Shown: piece by piece, positions 20,788-31,994 of the stretch
Position numbering within the stretch: the first letter of the stretch is position 1
Layout of the letters: every line of letters starts with the position of its first letter
Made by a program: the position numbers and the translations under genes
Notes under the pieces: generated by a model
What the model was told of the DNA's origin: nothing
Databases searched by the model: none
Seen by the model: only the letters and a program-made list of their open reading frames with translations
Assembly: GCA_903944255.1 (NCBI GenBank)
Contig: CAJARE010000232.1
Coordinates: 1-34,777, forward strand
Direction of reading: 5' to 3'
DNA: 34,777 nt
DNA from: an uncultured beta proteobacterium
GTDB lineage: Bacteria > Pseudomonadota > Gammaproteobacteria > Burkholderiales > Burkholderiaceae

Positions 20788-22021
20788 CACTGGAGTAGAT
20801 GCGCCGCGTGCCGTCTTAGTTGGAGTCGACACTGGGCGGGAAGATTTTGCGGACAGCATGGCTGAGCTCAGTCTTTTGGCTGATAGTGCTGGCTCTATAC
20901 CCACAGCCTCTGTGATTGCGCGCAAAGGTAAAACTGATCCCGCTTTATTTATTGGATCGGGCAAAGCGAATGAACTCAAGCGCGTAATGGAGGAGCGTGA
21001 TGCCGAGCTCGCCATTTTTAATCACCCCCTATCTCCAACTCAGCAGCGCAACTTAGAGCGTCATATCGGACGTCATGTGATGGATCGTACCGGCTTGATT
21101 TTGGATATTTTTAGTCAAAGAGCTCAGAGTCATATTGGTAAGACTCAGGTTGAACTTGCGCAAGTGCGCTATCGGATGTCACGATTAGTGAGGGCTTGGA
21201 GCCACTTGGAACGTCAGCGAGGAGGTATTGGTGTGCGTGGTGGTCCAGGCGAAACCCAGATGGAGCTTGATCGTCGCATGCTTGCTACTAAAGCCAAGCG
21301 TCTTGAAAACGAGTTGGAAAAATTACAGCGCCAACAAAGAACCCAAAGAAGGGTGCGTAAACGTAAGGATATTTTTTCAGTATCTTTGGTGGGGTATACC
21401 AATGCAGGCAAATCAACCCTTTTTAATGCGCTCACGAAAGCGGGTGCTTATGCTGCTGACCAGCTTTTTGCGACCCTAGATACCACCTCTAGAAAGGTAC
21501 ATCTGGAAGGTATTGGCTCTATCGTTGTTTCTGATACGGTTGGCTTTATACGGGATTTACCACACCAACTAGTCGAGGCTTTTAGGGCTACTTTGGATGA
21601 AACCATTCATGCTGACCTGATTTTGCATGTGATAGACGCCTGTAGCCCTGTTTCTAGGGAGCAAAAAGCCGAAGTAGAGGCTGTTTTGGAGGAAATTGGG
21701 GCTGATGAGATCCCCCGGATTGAGTTGATGAATAAGATCGACTTAATGCCTCAAACCTTTACCCGTGGGGCTGTTTTGGAGCGGGATGCTAATGGCATTC
21801 CTACTCAGATTTTCCTCTCCGCCCAGGCTGGATTAGGGCTGGATTTGCTGAGGTCGGCCCTAGCTGAATGCTCTCAAATGACTGATAGAATTAGGGTCGA
21901 ACACAACCGTGCTAAGACGCAAATGGCCCCGGACGAGTTTTTAGCCCCTTTACCCGAACGACCAGAATCTTCTGAATTTAATCCGATTTCCAACCAAAGC
22001 TATTTTCATAATGATGCGTAA
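20780..22021 (+). CDS. hflX: GTPase HflX; start uncertain (CTG 20780 proposed; first ATG in frame is 20858)
   Basis: '[70 protein letters not shown]', '[19 protein letters not shown]', '[18 protein letters not shown]'. Upstream in-frame residues [16 protein letters not shown] resemble the conserved HflX N-terminus. Confidence 0.93.
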   Translation: MYNTGVDAPRAVLVGVDTGREDFADSMAELSLLADSAGSIPTASVIARKGKTDPALFIGSGKANELKRVMEERDAELAIFNHPLSPTQQRNLERHIGRHVMDRTGLILDIFSQRAQSHIGKTQVELAQVRYRMSRLVRAWSHLERQRGGIGVRGGPGETQMELDRRMLATKAKRLENELEKLQRQQRTQRRVRKRKDIFSVSLVGYTNAGKSTLFNALTKAGAYAADQLFATLDTTSRKVHLEGIGSIVVSDTVGFIRDLPHQLVEAFRATLDETIHADLILHVIDACSPVSREQKAEVEAVLEEIGADEIPRIELMNKIDLMPQTFTRGAVLERDANGIPTQIFLSAQAGLGLDLLRSALAECSQMTDRIRVEHNRAKTQMAPDEFLAPLPERPESSEFNPISNQSYFHNDA

Positions 22022-23525
22022 ATTTTTAAATCTCTTTTCGGTTAACGATCCCGGTTGGGGCAATAGCCACAACACCGGTGGATCCAAGGATGCCAAAGGT
22101 GGGCAGGAGGGCGACCAGACTCCAAAAACAGATCCTGGAAACGGTAATCAACCAGTAGAAACTCAGCCTAACAATCCAACGGCAACTCCACCAGTAAAGC
22201 CGCCAGCTGTAAAACCAGACGGCCCGCCAGATTTGGATGAGCTGTGGCGTGATTTCAATGACAGACTTGCCGGAATTTTCGGCGGTAAGAAAAAACCAGG
22301 ATCTAGCAAGCCAGCCAACAAACCTAAAGTTGGAGATATTCCACCACCATCGGAGCGTGGTGGACAAGGCGGTGGTGGCGGCGGCACCCCCAATTTCAAT
22401 TTCACAAATCCATTTAGCTCTAAGGCAACCGTACTGGTGGCTGCGGGTGGTGTTTTCTTAATTTGGATCTTTAGCGGCTTGTTCATTATTCAAGAGGGCC
22501 AGTCTGGTGTGGTTACGACATTTGGTAAGTACACTTACACTGCAGGCTCTGGTATTAATTGGCGCATGCCTTGGCCTATACAGGCTGAGCAAATTGTCAA
22601 TGTTTCCGCAGTGCGTTCTGTTGAAATTGGCCGCTCAGTTTTGATTATAGCAACCAATCAAAAAGATACTTCCATGCTCACTGAAGACGAAAACATCATT
22701 GATGTGCGTTTTGCAGTTCAGTACCGCCTAAAAGATCCAACAGATTATTTATTTAACAATCGCGATCCCGATACCACTGTAGTGCAAGCTGCAGAAACTG
22801 CTGTCCGTGAAATTGTGGCACGTAGCAAGATGGATACTGTTTTGTACGAAGGTCGTGAAAAGATTGCTATTGATTTGGCTGCCACGATACAAAAAATTCT
22901 GGATAGCTATAAAACAGGCATCTACGTTACAAGCGTGACCGTTCAAAACGTTCAGCCACCAGAGCAAGTACAGGCCTCATTTGATGATGCTGTAAAAGCA
23001 GGGCAAGACCAGGAGCGCTTGAAGAGTGAAGGTCAGGCATATGCTAATGACGTTATACCCCGAGCCAAAGGTACAGCGGATCGACTCATTCAAGAAGCAG
23101 AAGGTTATAAGGCCCGTGTTATGGCGACTGCGGAAGGTGATGCCGCTCGCTTTAAGCAAGTGTATGCTGAGTATGCAAAAGCTCCTGCTGTTACCCGCGA
23201 TCGGATGTACATCGACAGCATGCGCGAAATGTATAACAACGTTACTAAAGTTTTGGTGGATACCAAGAACAACAGCATGCTCTATTTGCCTTTAGATAAG
23301 ATCATCGCGCAAGTCAACTCAGAAAGTTCTCAAGTAGCAACTGGACAATCGCCTGTGAGTACCCCGACTGGCTCGGTTACTGTAGGTGGTGCCACTGGTA
23401 ATCCGGCTGCACCATTCTCGAATAACAGCACTTCCCCGAATTTCAATTCAGGGTCTGCTAATTCTAATAATGCTGCAGATAAACGTGATGGCGGCTTACG
23501 TAGCCGCGATAGAGAGGCTAGATAA
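22011..23525 (+). CDS. hflK: HflK, FtsH protease modulator (SPFH/prohibitin domain)
   Basis: Pro/Gly-rich N-terminus, TM 'ATVLVAAGGVFLIWIFSGLFIIQEGQSGVVTTFGKY', SPFH sequence. Followed by hflC. Confidence 0.95.
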   Translation: MMRKFLNLFSVNDPGWGNSHNTGGSKDAKGGQEGDQTPKTDPGNGNQPVETQPNNPTATPPVKPPAVKPDGPPDLDELWRDFNDRLAGIFGGKKKPGSSKPANKPKVGDIPPPSERGGQGGGGGGTPNFNFTNPFSSKATVLVAAGGVFLIWIFSGLFIIQEGQSGVVTTFGKYTYTAGSGINWRMPWPIQAEQIVNVSAVRSVEIGRSVLIIATNQKDTSMLTEDENIIDVRFAVQYRLKDPTDYLFNNRDPDTTVVQAAETAVREIVARSKMDTVLYEGREKIAIDLAATIQKILDSYKTGIYVTSVTVQNVQPPEQVQASFDDAVKAGQDQERLKSEGQAYANDVIPRAKGTADRLIQEAEGYKARVMATAEGDAARFKQVYAEYAKAPAVTRDRMYIDSMREMYNNVTKVLVDTKNNSMLYLPLDKIIAQVNSESSQVATGQSPVSTPTGSVTVGGATGNPAAPFSNNSTSPNFNSGSANSNNAADKRDGGLRSRDREAR

Positions 23526-24397
23526 TGAATGCAAATCGTCTCTTAGCTGGAGCTGCTGGGCTAGTCGCGCTCATTTTTGTTTTGTCATCGAGTATTTTTG
23601 TTTTAGATCAACGTAACTTTGCTGTGGTTTTTGCTTTTGGGCAAATTGTGCGCGTGATCGAGCAACCCGGACTCCAAATTAAATACCCAGCGCCTTTTGA
23701 AAATGTGCGTTTCTTTGATCGCCGTATTTTGACAATTGATACTCCCGAGGCAGAGCGCTTTATTACCTCTGAGAAGAAAAATCTCTTGGTAGATTCTTTT
23801 GTGAAATGGCGTATCGTTGATCCCCGTAAGTTCTTCGTGAGCTTTAAGGGTGATGAGCGTTTAGCGCAAGACCGTCTGACCCAGTTAGTACGCTCAGCCT
23901 TGAACGAAGAATTTACTAAGCGTACGGTTAGAGAGATCATCTCGGATCAGCGCGAAGAAGTAATGCAGGGTATTCGTAAAAAGGTAGCAATGGATGCGTC
24001 TGAGATTGGCGTAGAAATTGTGGATGTTCGACTCAAGCGCATAGATTTGCTAGCTGAAATTAGCGACTCCGTCTATCGCCGCATGGAGGCAGAACGCAAA
24101 CGGGTAGCCAATGAATTGCGCTCAACTGGAGCTGCAGAGTCAGATAAGATTCGCGCTAATGCTGAGCGTCAACGTGACACGATCTTGGCTGAGGCTTATC
24201 GTGATGCGCAGAAGATTAAAGGCTCAGGCGATGCCAAAGCAACTGCCTTATATGCGGAAGCATTTGGGCGCGACGCTCAGTTTGCGCAGTTCTATCAAAG
24301 TCTTCAAGCTTACCGAAGCTCATTTAAAGATAAGAGGGACGTGATGGTGGTTGAACCGAGCAGCGAGTTCTTCAAGTTCATGAATAAAAAGAATTGA
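23525..24397 (+). CDS. hflC: HflC, FtsH protease modulator (SPFH/prohibitin domain)
   Basis: 'SSIFVLDQRNFAVVFAFGQIVRVIEQPGLQIKYPAPFENVRFFDRRILTIDTPEAERFITSEKKNLLVDSFVKWRIVDPRKF'. ATG overlaps the hflK TAA. Confidence 0.96.
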   Translation: MNANRLLAGAAGLVALIFVLSSSIFVLDQRNFAVVFAFGQIVRVIEQPGLQIKYPAPFENVRFFDRRILTIDTPEAERFITSEKKNLLVDSFVKWRIVDPRKFFVSFKGDERLAQDRLTQLVRSALNEEFTKRTVREIISDQREEVMQGIRKKVAMDASEIGVEIVDVRLKRIDLLAEISDSVYRRMEAERKRVANELRSTGAAESDKIRANAERQRDTILAEAYRDAQKIKGSGDAKATALYAEAFGRDAQFAQFYQSLQAYRSSFKDKRDVMVVEPSSEFFKFMNKKN

Positions 24398-24415
24398 TAG
24401 CCAGTATTTGAGATC

Positions 24416-25582
24416 ATGAATCGTTGGTTACTTCCTGAAGATATTGCAGATATTTTGCCGGCTGAGGCTCGCAAGGTGGAGACATTGCGCCGTGCCATTC
24501 TGGATTTATATCAATCTTATGGTTATGAGTTAGTTGCTCCTCCTATCCTGGAGTTTTTGGATTCTTTACTTACAGGCACTGGATCAGATCTCAATTTACA
24601 AACCTTTAAATTAGTAGATCAATTGTCAGGTCGCACTTTAGGTTTGCGTGCTGACATTACCCCTCAGGTAGCCCGTATTGATGCCCATCTTTTAAATCGT
24701 GCTGGAGTAACTCGTCTTTGTTATGCGGGTTCGGTTGCGCATGCTCGTACACCGGTGGGAAGTTCTGCACGCGAAGAATTGCAGCTCGGTGCAGAGATCT
24801 ATGGATGTGAAACTTGGGAAGCAGATTTTGAGGCTATTTCATTACTTTTAAAAACACTTGAGCTCGCAGGCGTAAGTAAGGTGTACTTAGATTTGTCACA
24901 TGCTGGTATCTTGATGGGCATCTTGGATGGTCAAAACTTAGATAAAGAGTCTATTGAGTCTCTTTATGATTTATTGCAAAGTAAAGATCGCCCACGCTTA
25001 GGTCAATGGTCTAAATGCTTGCCAGCTAAAACAATAGAAGCTCTTATGGCATTGACAGAGCTCAATGGACCATGTGCACAAGTGATTGCAAATGCGAAAA
25101 AGCTTTTGCCTCAGCATACTGCTATTGATCAAGCACTATCCGATTTAAGCCGTTTAGTAGAGTCTTCAGCTCGCCTGTCTAAAAACTTGGAGCTAAGTAT
25201 TGATTTGTCCGATTTACGTGGCTATCAATATCATAGTGGTGTGATGTTTGCCGCTTATGTTGATAAGTTACCTCAGCCGATTGCGAGAGGTGGCCGCTAT
25301 GACCATGTTGGACAGGCCTTTGGCAGACCGCGCCCGGCAACAGGCTTTTCTTTAGACCTTTTAACGCTTGCCCACTTATCGCCCATCAATGTGCGAAAGC
25401 AAGCAATTGCGGCACCCTGGATTGATGACGCAGCATTAAATGCCGCTATTGCGCAGTTACGTAATAGTGGTGAAGTAGTGATTCAGGTCTCGACTGGTGG
25501 ATTAATCGAGTCAGCTGAGTATGAGTGCGATCGTGAATTAGTAAAGCAGGGTAATGCTTGGGCAGTTGTTCAAAAAAAGTAA
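24416..25582 (+). CDS. hisZ: ATP phosphoribosyltransferase regulatory subunit HisZ
   Basis: HisRS-like fold without the full synthetase: 'WLLPEDIADILPAEARKVETLRRAILDLYQSYGYELVAPPILEFLDSLL', 'LRADITPQVARIDAHLLN', 'GGRYDHVGQAFGRPRPATGFSLDL'. Lies between hflC and purA. Confidence 0.94.
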   Translation: MNRWLLPEDIADILPAEARKVETLRRAILDLYQSYGYELVAPPILEFLDSLLTGTGSDLNLQTFKLVDQLSGRTLGLRADITPQVARIDAHLLNRAGVTRLCYAGSVAHARTPVGSSAREELQLGAEIYGCETWEADFEAISLLLKTLELAGVSKVYLDLSHAGILMGILDGQNLDKESIESLYDLLQSKDRPRLGQWSKCLPAKTIEALMALTELNGPCAQVIANAKKLLPQHTAIDQALSDLSRLVESSARLSKNLELSIDLSDLRGYQYHSGVMFAAYVDKLPQPIARGGRYDHVGQAFGRPRPATGFSLDLLTLAHLSPINVRKQAIAAPWIDDAALNAAIAQLRNSGEVVIQVSTGGLIESAEYECDRELVKQGNAWAVVQKK

Positions 25583-25601
25583 GCGTTCGAGTCTTTACTA
25601 G

Positions 25602-26984
<1,383 letters not shown>

Positions 26985-27043
26985 AACACCATATTTGATT
27001 CAATTTTTTATTAACCTCCTTATTAGAAACCAAGGTTTACAAA

Positions 27044-29260
27044 ATGACTGCCCGCACCACCTGTAATAGTCTCCAAGTTTCAACTTCCTTATATCGTTTT
27101 ATTGAAGATAAAGTCCTTCCAGGAACCGGCATTAAGAGTGCTGATTTTTGGAAAGGTTTTGATGAGATTGTTAAAGATCTAACACCTAAGAATGAAGCAT
27201 TACTTGCAAAACGTGATCGCTTGCAACTGGATTTAGATCAATGGCACAAAGCAAATCCAGGTCCAATCAAAGATATGCCTGCCTATCGCAAATATCTGAA
27301 AGAAATTGGCTATATCGATGATGTGCCTGCCAAGATTTTGGCTACTACTCAGAATGTTGATGATGAATTAGCCCTCCAAGCTGGCCCTCAGCTGGTTGTT
27401 CCAGTGCTCAATGCGCGCTATGCCTTAAATGCTGCTAATGCACGTTGGGGCTCTTTATACGATGCTCTCTATGGCACAGATGTGATCTCTGAAGAAGGTG
27501 GCGCCACTAAAGGTGGTGCTTATAACCCTATTCGAGGTGGAAAGGTAGTTGCCTATGCACGTCAGTTTTTAGATGAATCTGCTCCATTAGCCAAAGCTTT
27601 ATATAGCGATGTGGTGGCATATAGCGTTGTCGATCAAAAACTGTCTGTGAAATTAAAAGACGGTACTAATACTGGTCTGCTTGATGAGAAACAATTTGTT
27701 GGCTATCAAGGCGATGCTGCTACACCATCATCTATTTTGTTGCGCAATCATGGCATTCATATCGATATCGAAATTGATAAGAAAAAAACTATTGGTGCAA
27801 CTGATCCAGCGGGTGTAAATGATGTAGTTCTTGAGGCTGCACTCTCAACGATCTTAGATCTAGAGGATTCAGTAGCAGTGGTTGATGGCGATGATAAAGT
27901 GCTGGCTTACGAAAACTGGTTAGGCATTCTCAAAGGCACCTTAGTTGAAGAAGTTAGCAAGGGTGGCAAGACTTTTACCCGTACACTCAATCCAGATCGT
28001 AAATACACCGCAGGTATTGGCGCAGTCAATGCTAAAGATGGTGTTGTCACTTTGCATGGCCGCTCACTATTGTTCCTGCGTAACGTTGGCCACTTGATGA
28101 CCAATCCTGCCATCATTACTGGTGAGGGCAAAGAGATCTACGAAGGCATCTTAGATGCAGTAGTGACTGTATTGATTGCTTTGTATGACATCAATCGTCC
28201 AGCAAGTCAGGCGATTGGTAATACCCGTAAAGGCTCTGTCTACATCGTGAAGCCAAAAATGCACAGCGCAGAAGAAGTGGCATTTGCTAGCGAGCTCTTT
28301 GGTCGGGTTGAGAAATTACTGGGTTTGCCAGAGAACACAGTCAAATTAGGAATCATGGATGAAGAGCGTCGGATGAGCGTCAATATTAAAGCTGCGATTG
28401 CTGCAGCTGGTGCTCGCGTTGCTTTTATTAATACTGGTTTCTTAGATCGCACTGGCGATGAAATGCATACGGGGATGTACGGCGGCGCCATGGTTCGCAA
28501 AGGTAGAATGAAGATCGCTAAATGGTTTGGAGCGTATGAGCGCCGTAATGTATTAGCAGGCTTGGATTGTGGACTACGTGGTCGCGCACAGATTGGGAAG
28601 GGTATGTGGCCTGCACCAGATCTCATGAAAGAAATGGTAGAGCAAAAAACTGCCCATCCCCTAGCTGGAGCGAATACCGCCTGGGTTCCATCGCCTACCG
28701 CTGCCACTTTACATGCAATGCACTATCACCAAGTCAATGTTGAGCAAATCCAAAAGGATATGGAAATACAAGATACTGCAGCCGAGTATGAAGCTTTAAC
28801 CGATGAGCTCTTGACTGTGCCAATCGCACTATATCCTGATTGGACTAAAGAGGAGATTCGCGAAGCCTTAAATAACAATTGCCAAGGTATTTTGGGGTAT
28901 GTGGTTCGCTGGATTGATCAAGGTGTTGGTTGCTCTAAGGTGCCAGATATTTATAACGTCGGTTTAATGGAAGACCGGGCTACATTACGTATTTCTAGTC
29001 AGCATATTGCCAACTGGTTACTACACAAATACGTCACTAAAGCGGAAGTTGAAGAAGCTATGCAAAGAATGGCGTCTATCGTTGATATGCAGAATGCCGG
29101 TGATCCCTTATACAAGCCAATGATGCCAAATTACAAAGATTCATATGCCTTTCAGGCTGCAAGTGATCTGATCTTTAAGGGTCTTGAGCAGCCAAATGGG
29201 TATACCGAACCATTGCTACATGCATGGCGCTTGAAGGTAAAGGCAGCGCAAGCGAAGTAA
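27044..29260 (+). CDS. glcB: Malate synthase G
   Basis: 738 aa. '[65 protein letters not shown]', '[41 protein letters not shown]'. Confidence 0.98.
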   Translation: MTARTTCNSLQVSTSLYRFIEDKVLPGTGIKSADFWKGFDEIVKDLTPKNEALLAKRDRLQLDLDQWHKANPGPIKDMPAYRKYLKEIGYIDDVPAKILATTQNVDDELALQAGPQLVVPVLNARYALNAANARWGSLYDALYGTDVISEEGGATKGGAYNPIRGGKVVAYARQFLDESAPLAKALYSDVVAYSVVDQKLSVKLKDGTNTGLLDEKQFVGYQGDAATPSSILLRNHGIHIDIEIDKKKTIGATDPAGVNDVVLEAALSTILDLEDSVAVVDGDDKVLAYENWLGILKGTLVEEVSKGGKTFTRTLNPDRKYTAGIGAVNAKDGVVTLHGRSLLFLRNVGHLMTNPAIITGEGKEIYEGILDAVVTVLIALYDINRPASQAIGNTRKGSVYIVKPKMHSAEEVAFASELFGRVEKLLGLPENTVKLGIMDEERRMSVNIKAAIAAAGARVAFINTGFLDRTGDEMHTGMYGGAMVRKGRMKIAKWFGAYERRNVLAGLDCGLRGRAQIGKGMWPAPDLMKEMVEQKTAHPLAGANTAWVPSPTAATLHAMHYHQVNVEQIQKDMEIQDTAAEYEALTDELLTVPIALYPDWTKEEIREALNNNCQGILGYVVRWIDQGVGCSKVPDIYNVGLMEDRATLRISSQHIANWLLHKYVTKAEVEEAMQRMASIVDMQNAGDPLYKPMMPNYKDSYAFQAASDLIFKGLEQPNGYTEPLLHAWRLKVKAAQAK

Positions 29261-29290
29261 TTCAAGGGCAATGCCAAATAAGAAAACAAG

Positions 29291-29319
29291 AATGGATTTG
29301 CCCACAAAGCAAATCCATT
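29291..29319 (+). terminator. Putative rho-independent terminator downstream of glcB
   Basis: Perfect 11-bp stem AATGGATTTGC-CCACAAA-GCAAATCCATT followed by GTTTATTT. Confidence 0.65.
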
Positions 29320-29352
29320 GTTTATTTGAGGTGCGCATTAATATAGATAGAC

Positions 29353-29841
29353 ATGTTTAGTTTCTTAAATCCCTTTCGATCTCACCCATCATTCCGATTT
29401 CATCAAAATGATGGGGGTAGGGTAGCGGCAGGCTTTAAGGGCGGTGCTGGTGATTGTGTTGTGAGATCTATTGCGATCGCGGCTAATCTACCCTATATCC
29501 AGGTCTATGAGGATCTGCGCGAGGCTAATACCCGGTATGCGCTAGAGCGTGATAACAAACTCTCAAGACTCTTAAATCAAAGAGGATCTTCTCCGCGCAA
29601 TGGAAATCATCGCAAGGTATTTCATGACTATATTCTTGGGCATGGATTTGAATGGGTGCCAACCATGAAGGTAGGCATGGGATGTCAGGTACACCTCAGG
29701 CCAGATGAGCTGCCAACAGGAGCTTTAATTGTTAAAGTTTCCAAGCACTTAACAGCGGTTGTTGATGGAATTATTGAGGATACTCATGACCCCTCAAGAG
29801 GTGGAAAGCGATGTGTTTATGGGTATTACCGTAAAAAATAA
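29353..29841 (+). CDS. Hypothetical protein, possible papain-like cysteine-peptidase fold
   Basis: 162 aa with 'GGAGDCVVRSIAIAANLPYIQVYEDLREA', 'GALIVKVSKHLTAVVDGIIEDTHDPSRGGKRCVYGYYRK': an ordered Cys/His/Asp-type motif. Flanked by two terminator hairpins. Confidence 0.75.
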   Translation: MFSFLNPFRSHPSFRFHQNDGGRVAAGFKGGAGDCVVRSIAIAANLPYIQVYEDLREANTRYALERDNKLSRLLNQRGSSPRNGNHRKVFHDYILGHGFEWVPTMKVGMGCQVHLRPDELPTGALIVKVSKHLTAVVDGIIEDTHDPSRGGKRCVYGYYRKK

Positions 29842-29858
29842 TGATTAATTCAGTCAAT

Positions 29859-29892
29859 AAAAAAGCCTCTCAACATTCTGAGAGGCTTTTTT
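29859..29892. terminator. Bidirectional rho-independent terminator
   Basis: AAAAAAGCCTCTCA-ACATTC-TGAGAGGCTTTTTT, perfect 14-bp stem with A/T tracts on both sides, between two convergent ORFs. Confidence 0.9.
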
Positions 29893-29940
29893 ACTAAAGA
29901 GGCAATTTATTGCTTAAAAGAGCAATAAAACACTGTTTTC

Positions 29941-30096
29941 TTACCAATTTCCACTGATTTTATGACTTTTCTGCTCCATATCCTTGGCTTCTGCCCATGC
30001 AGCTGCAAGTAGGGCAAAAAAGTTGCGAATTGTGTATAAAGGCTTAAAACTAATGCTTGGTAAGCGTTGAAACGGTACTGTGTTGGAATGTGCCAT
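29941..30096 (-). CDS. Small hypothetical protein (51 aa), absent from the supplied ORF track
   Basis: Manual translation: MAHSNTVPFQRLPSISFKPLYTIRNFFALLAAAWAEAKDMEQKSHKISGNW*. Strong SD AAGGAG upstream of ATG (TAAGGAGATCTAAAATG), terminator downstream. Confidence 0.7.
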   Translation of the reverse strand: MAHSNTVPFQRLPSISFKPLYTIRNFFALLAAAWAEAKDMEQKSHKISGNW

Positions 30097-30110
30097 TTTA
30101 GATCTCCTTA

Positions 30111-30122
30111 AGGGTATACCCT
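30111..30122. promoter_or_regulatory. Perfect 12-bp palindrome AGGGTATACCCT, possible operator/-10 overlap upstream of the 51-aa ORF
   Basis: Self-complementary 12-mer immediately upstream of the SD of the minus-strand small ORF. Confidence 0.35.
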
Positions 30123-30164
30123 AATGATACACCTTATCTTCCAAAATTGCTGCACAGCAACACA

Positions 30165-30650
30165 TCAATGGTGCACGCGTTCGTATTTTGCTCTCCACGC
30201 CTGTCTATAAATATTGGTCATATTGATCATGGCTGAAGTGGTCCATGCCAATGAAAATAGGCCAGTAAAGGCAATGAAGAATGCGAGACTTTTCCAGCCA
30301 TGGGGAAGGTTGTCAGGGGCGAAGCCTACAGTGGTGTAACAACTCCCAGAAAATATGATTGCTATTAAGGCATCGCTAATTAAGCCGAGCATCATCAGAA
30401 AGAAAGCCCATATCAGCACTTCAATGATGTGAATCAGGGCAATAAAGATGAACGCCCCATAAAAGTGAATAAATACCCAGTTGTACTCTTTATGGGCCAA
30501 GTTATTTGTAGTTTGGCGTTCAAACCGCATGATGACGTGATTGATAGCGCTCCCATGAAAAATCAGCACTACTAATAAGAGTGCAGTGCCAACCAGAATC
30601 TCTTTAATGAGCGGCACAAGAATTGGATATTGGGTCATTAGGCTATTCAT
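30165..30650 (-). CDS. Ion channel-like protein (single-pore K+ channel family-like)
   Basis: 161 aa membrane protein. Pore-like segment 'LIAIIFSGSCYTTVGFAPDNLPHGWKSLAFFIAFTGLFSLAWTTSAMINM' resembles the P-loop plus inner helix of two-TM K+ channels. Confidence 0.75.
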   Translation of the reverse strand: MNSLMTQYPILVPLIKEILVGTALLLVVLIFHGSAINHVIMRFERQTTNNLAHKEYNWVFIHFYGAFIFIALIHIIEVLIWAFFLMMLGLISDALIAIIFSGSCYTTVGFAPDNLPHGWKSLAFFIAFTGLFSLAWTTSAMINMTNIYRQAWRAKYERVHH

Positions 30651-30724
30651 GGGAGTTTTTCTAAGAGTGTTGATTAAAGATAGAGGTCTAAGTATGTTAT
30701 TCGGCCTCTAGTCTTAGGGGGATA

Positions 30725-31984
30725 ATGACATACCACCCAATTCAAGTAAAGCCAGCATTGAGCACACCACCATTTATAGACCAGAGGCGAGAGCGCTTCT
30801 TTTTAATTGCGTTAGCTGGCATTCAGTTCACCCATATTTTGGACTTCATGATCATGATGCCCTTGGGCCCTGAATTTATTAAAGCATTTGATATCAATGC
30901 CCATCAATTTGGTTTCTTACTATCTTCCTATACATTTGCTGCAGCAATTGCTGGGATCTTTGCCACCTACTATATTGATCGCTTTGAGCGTCGACAATTA
31001 CTCTTAAGCTTATATGCCTGTTTCATTGTGGCTACCTTAGCTTGTGGATTGGCGCCCAGTTACGAAACCCTATTTATTGCAAGAGCCTTTGCGGGAGCAT
31101 TTGGTGGCATCTTAGGATCTCTAGTGCAGACGATCGTGGCAGATTCCATTCCATTTGAGCGAAGAGGTAAAGCCTTAGGGACAGTAATGGCCGCTTTCTC
31201 GGTTTCAACAGTAGCTGGTGTGCCCTTAAGTTTATTTCTGGCTGACCATATCACTGCATTGGGTTGGCGTGCCCCATTTATTTTTATAGCGCTTATCTCA
31301 ATGGTGATCCTGTACTTAGGTTATCGCAATATTCCCAAGATCGCTGGTCATCTAGACCACGTGCATGAGGGTAGTAGATTCAGTCAGATTTTTAGGATTA
31401 TGACGGCCCACCAACATATCAAGGCCTTTATCTTTATGGCCTTCATTATGATTACTGGGTTTTCTGTGATTCCTTATATTGCACTTTACCTAACCGCCAA
31501 TGTGGGTATTGATAACTCGTATATCTCGCTCATTTATTTATGTGGTGGCATTGCAACCCTCATGAGTTCGCGTTTTATTGGGCATATGGCCGATCAATAC
31601 GGTAAGGTGAAAGTCTTTAGAGTCTTAGCGGTGGTGAGCTTAATACCATTGCTGGTGGTAACGAACCTACCAGTAACACCCTTATGGATTGTTTTAATTA
31701 ATTCAACAGCATTCTTTATTTTGGTATCTGGCCGAATGATTCCTGCAATGGCAATGGTGAGTCAGATAGTGGACAATAAAACTCGTGGGACTTTCATGAG
31801 TCTGGTTGGTTCGGTTCAAATGTTGGCATCTGGAATAGCAACTGTATTGGCTGGTATGGTAGTTACGATTGGGGCTGATGGCAAAATGGACCACTACAAC
31901 ATAGTTGGTTATGGGGCTGCTTTTTGTGGGCTTCTGACAATTTGGCTGGTAGGATATATTCATTCGGATGCTAAAAAAACGTAA
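30725..31984 (+). CDS. MFS transporter (drug/sugar efflux-like)
   Basis: 12-TM pattern, 'IQFTHILDFMIMMPLGPEFIKAFDINAHQFGFLLSSYTFAAAIAGIFATYYIDRFERRQLLL' and 'RAFAGAFGGILGSLVQTIVADSIPFERRGKALGTVMAAFSVSTVAGVPLSLFLAD'. Confidence 0.93.
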   Translation: MTYHPIQVKPALSTPPFIDQRRERFFLIALAGIQFTHILDFMIMMPLGPEFIKAFDINAHQFGFLLSSYTFAAAIAGIFATYYIDRFERRQLLLSLYACFIVATLACGLAPSYETLFIARAFAGAFGGILGSLVQTIVADSIPFERRGKALGTVMAAFSVSTVAGVPLSLFLADHITALGWRAPFIFIALISMVILYLGYRNIPKIAGHLDHVHEGSRFSQIFRIMTAHQHIKAFIFMAFIMITGFSVIPYIALYLTANVGIDNSYISLIYLCGGIATLMSSRFIGHMADQYGKVKVFRVLAVVSLIPLLVVTNLPVTPLWIVLINSTAFFILVSGRMIPAMAMVSQIVDNKTRGTFMSLVGSVQMLASGIATVLAGMVVTIGADGKMDHYNIVGYGAAFCGLLTIWLVGYIHSDAKKT

Positions 31985-31994
31985 AGGAGTAGCT

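Noticed and set aside
22026-22486. Overlapping minus-strand ORFs (113 and 107 aa) opposite the Gly/Pro-rich part of hflK
   Set aside because: Pro/Gly-rich plus-strand codons produce open antisense frames; low-complexity translations with no RBS.
22011-24397. SPFH/prohibitin pair considered as part of an accessory or defence island
   Set aside because: hflK-hflC sit in the standard hfq-hflX-hflK-hflC-hisZ-purA order, so this is core housekeeping.
28240-28707. 155-aa minus-strand ORF antisense to glcB
   Set aside because: Lies wholly within a confidently identified gene, has no recognisable domain or RBS, and looks like a shadow ORF of codon bias.
30147-30160. Inverted repeat TTGCTGCACAGCAA downstream of the channel gene
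   Set aside because: Six-bp arms with a 2-nt centre and a short T run; too weak to call as a terminator or operator by eye.
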